A stretch of DNA of 64,000 bases from Aliicoccus persicus (GTDB lineage: Bacteria; Bacillota; Bacilli; Staphylococcales; Salinicoccaceae): contig NZ_FOIT01000001.1 in the NCBI RefSeq assembly GCF_900110815.1, forward strand, positions 231,910 through 295,909, read 5' to 3'. Position numbers and translations under genes: made by a program. The notes beneath the pieces are model-generated. The model searched no databases, was not told the origin of the DNA, and worked only from the letters and a program-made list of their open reading frames with translations. Shown piece after piece: positions 62,306 to 64,000 of this stretch (the first letter of the stretch is position 1; every line of letters begins with the position of its first letter).

Positions 62306-63385
62306 ATGAGAAAAAGAGATATTGCGAATATAATCATATTAATTCTAATCTCACTGGCCGTATCCATAATGCTCGATTGGTTCGGCATGGTGTTGCCGTA
62401 CCTATTCGGTGCGCTTATAACCGCCGTATTATATACGAAGTTTATTTCGAACGACTTCAAATACCCAACATGGTTACAAAGTGTTGGGTTATTGATAATT
62501 GGACTGGAAATCGGTTCGTCATTTAGAAAGGACTCTCTTTCTGAATTACTTGATGATGCATTCAACATCGTCTTGATTACAATCTTCGTCGTACTGCTGA
62601 GCATTGGTCTAGCATTAATATTCAAACGATTGACTGGAAGTACGATTGAAACTGCAATTTTATCGTCAATTCCAGGTGCACTTTCTCAAATGCTTGTCAT
62701 GGCTGAAGAGGACAAACGCGCAGATTTGTTACTCGTTACCATTACACAGACGTCTCGCATTATTTTAGTTGTCGTTTTCGTTCCATTCATCGCTTCCTTT
62801 TTTACAGAAAATAATAGTGATCCATCTGCTGTTATGGAATCAATCGCACCATTTACGACGCTCGGTCCGTTAAGCAATGCAATACTTATTGTAGTGGCAC
62901 TGATTATCACGTACTTTTTATCTAAAATTAACTTTGCTGCACCGATCATTATCGGTCCGGTTTTAGCAAGCGTCATATGGAACTTTACGACAGAAATTGA
63001 TTTTACAATGGATATGGAACTTATGTATGCCGCACAAATATTATTTGGGATTAAGATTGGTATTCAAATTAGATCATTAATTACAGAATTAAATACGAAA
63101 ACAATGATGGCGATGCTGTTACATAATGTACTATTAATCATTGGTACGTTAATAATCGTTGTCATTTATATGATGTTTACTACTCACAACTTCAACAACT
63201 TATTCCTATCGGCTGCACCGGGTGGTATCGGACAAATTATCATTGTTGCGAGTGAGATGGGCAGCGATATTGCAATGATTTCCACGTATCATCTCTTTAG
63301 AATATTTTTTATTATTTTACTCGTTGCACCAATGGTCAGTTGGTATTTGAAGTGGACGCGTAAAAAGGCAGAAAGACATAACTAG
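62306..63385 (+). CDS. AbrB-type integral membrane protein (AmoA-like family)
   Basis: 359 aa, about ten hydrophobic segments in two repeated halves, each with a Gly-rich signature: SSIPGALSQMLVMAEE near 125 and SAAPGGIGQIIIVASEMGSD near 305. This is the membrane AbrB/ammonia monooxygenase-like family (not the DNA-binding AbrB), of unproven transport function. ATG 62306 (MRKRDIANIIIL) lies after GGAGTCGAAGAG; ATG 62288 in frame is too near the terminator. Sits between the heme genes and valS. Confidence 0.85.
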   Translation: MRKRDIANIIILILISLAVSIMLDWFGMVLPYLFGALITAVLYTKFISNDFKYPTWLQSVGLLIIGLEIGSSFRKDSLSELLDDAFNIVLITIFVVLLSIGLALIFKRLTGSTIETAILSSIPGALSQMLVMAEEDKRADLLLVTITQTSRIILVVVFVPFIASFFTENNSDPSAVMESIAPFTTLGPLSNAILIVVALIITYFLSKINFAAPIIIGPVLASVIWNFTTEIDFTMDMELMYAAQILFGIKIGIQIRSLITELNTKTMMAMLLHNVLLIIGTLIIVVIYMMFTTHNFNNLFLSAAPGGIGQIIIVASEMGSDIAMISTYHLFRIFFIILLVAPMVSWYLKWTRKKAERHN

Positions 63386-63429
63386 CAATTGCAAAAGTTG
63401 ACTAAATGTATTATTATAATTTTAACTTT

Positions 63430-63664
63430 ATATAGAAGCATAGAAGAGTAAGGTTTGATTGGAACTTAGAGAATATGTGGTGGTGCAAACATATCGATAT
63501 CAAAATCTGAATGTAATCTATGATCAATCTTTTCTGAATGAAGTAGGAAAAGACGTGACATAAGCGTTAATTATGCATTGAGTTGTAATACGATCATGTA
63601 TTAAATTTAGGTGGTACCGCGGAAACTTTCGTCCTATGTGTTTAGGGATGGAAGTTTTTTTATA
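63430..63664 (+). promoter_or_regulatory. T-box leader of valS
   Basis: Invariant AGGTGGTACCGCGG at 63609-63622, then a terminator (AAACTTTCGTCCTA...TAGGGATGGAAGTTT with TTTTTT, 63623-63662). The upstream 180 bases include GAATGTAATC near 63510, whose GTA could be the Val specifier. Not folded. A TTGACT (63398) and TATAAT (63415) precede it but are only 11 bases apart. Confidence 0.9.
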
Positions 63665-63688
63665 TTGTTTTATGAGAGGATGAAAGTT

Positions 63689-64000
63689 ATGGATATGTCT
63701 ACAAAGTATAATCCAAAAGAAGTTGAACAAGGGAAATATGAGCGTTGGCTAGAAGCTGGTTACTTTAAAGCAGACGTCTCAAGCGATAAAGAACCATTTA
63801 CAGTTGTTATTCCGCCACCAAACGTGACGGGGAAACTGCATCTTGGACACGCATGGGACAACACATTACAAGATATCATCACGCGTATGAAACGCCTTCA
63901 AGGCTACGAAGTACTTTTCCTTCCAGGCATGGACCATGCAGGCATTGCAACACAAGCAAAAGTTGCGGAAAGACTGCGCAAAGAAGGTATAGAAATAAAA
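63689..64000 (+). CDS. valS: Valyl-tRNA synthetase (5' part)
   Basis: First 104 codons of a class I synthetase, cut by the window end. [20 protein letters not shown] matches the N-terminus of Gram-positive Val[21 protein letters not shown] contains the HIGH-type signature HLGH, followed by [19 protein letters not shown], specific for valine enzymes. ATG 63689 follows GAGAGGATG; ATG 63695 in frame is less well spaced. Controlled by the T-box directly upstream. Confidence 0.96.
   Translation, partial: MDMSTKYNPKEVEQGKYERWLEAGYFKADVSSDKEPFTVVIPPPNVTGKLHLGHAWDNTLQDIITRMKRLQGYEVLFLPGMDHAGIATQAKVAERLRKEGIEIK

Overview
This window comes from a low-GC Gram-positive bacterium (Bacillota). Gene content and micro-order (ymdB-korAB, miaB-ymcA-mutSL-miaA-hfq, pheST-zapA-cvpA-mutS2-trxA-uvrC-sdhCAB-murI-rdgB, tig-clpX-engB-hemACDBL-valS) are those of Staphylococcaceae. 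Three blocks that lie far apart in Staphylococcus aureus are contiguous here. A membrane-anchored c-type cytochrome, strongly acidic secreted proteins and the lack of glpFKD, rnhC, polX and hemX at their usual places point to a Salinicoccus/Jeotgalicoccus/Nosocomiicoccus-type relative rather than Staphylococcus proper. The genus is an inference; no 16S gene is present.

Layout. 1-3.3 kb: the end of ymdB and the 2-oxoacid:ferredoxin oxidoreductase korAB. 3.3-7 kb: a heterodimeric ABC exporter with one degenerate ATP site. 7-10 kb: a TPP riboswitch and terminator controlling ykoEDC, an ECF-type importer for a thiamine precursor. 10-12 kb: miaB-ymcA. 12-14.4 kb: an accessory island with eleven 51-bp hairpin units whose stems covary, a DUF2332 gene broken at an A8 tract, and a small membrane protein. 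14.4-20.8 kb: mutS-mutL-hydrolase-miaA-hfq. 20.8-21.6 kb: a secreted protein on the minus strand. 21.7-34.7 kb: T-box-controlled pheST, DUF2200 (minus), zapA-cvpA, mutS2, a 33-residue microprotein, trxA, uvrC and sdhCAB. 34.8-38.3 kb: a kinase/regulator/ABC transporter module.

38.3-43.5 kb: a MarR regulator, murI-rdgB-phosphoesterase, one intact and one doubly broken VOC gene between near-identical terminators, an XRE-TPR regulator and a small exporter. 43.5-50.8 kb is mainly minus strand: a secreted PQQ-type sugar dehydrogenase with a 94-residue acidic tail, tRNA-Arg(UCU), helD, an amidohydrolase and a small membrane protein, plus two plus-strand genes of unknown function (a small membrane protein and an acidic secreted protein). 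50.8-51.3 kb: eleven 41-bp tandem repeats between divergent genes. 51.4-64 kb: NUDIX, a helical protein, tig, clpX, engB, hemA-C-D-B-L, a cytochrome c, an AbrB-type membrane protein, and a T-box with the start of valS.

Together these genes cover tRNA modification and charging, mismatch repair, respiration (Sdh, cytochrome c, heme synthesis), protein folding and proteolysis, and envelope-stress transport. The parts least explained by known families are the two 11-unit repeat arrays and the acidic low-complexity secreted proteins. Positions of promoters, terminators and riboswitches come from reading by eye; no folding or database search was run.
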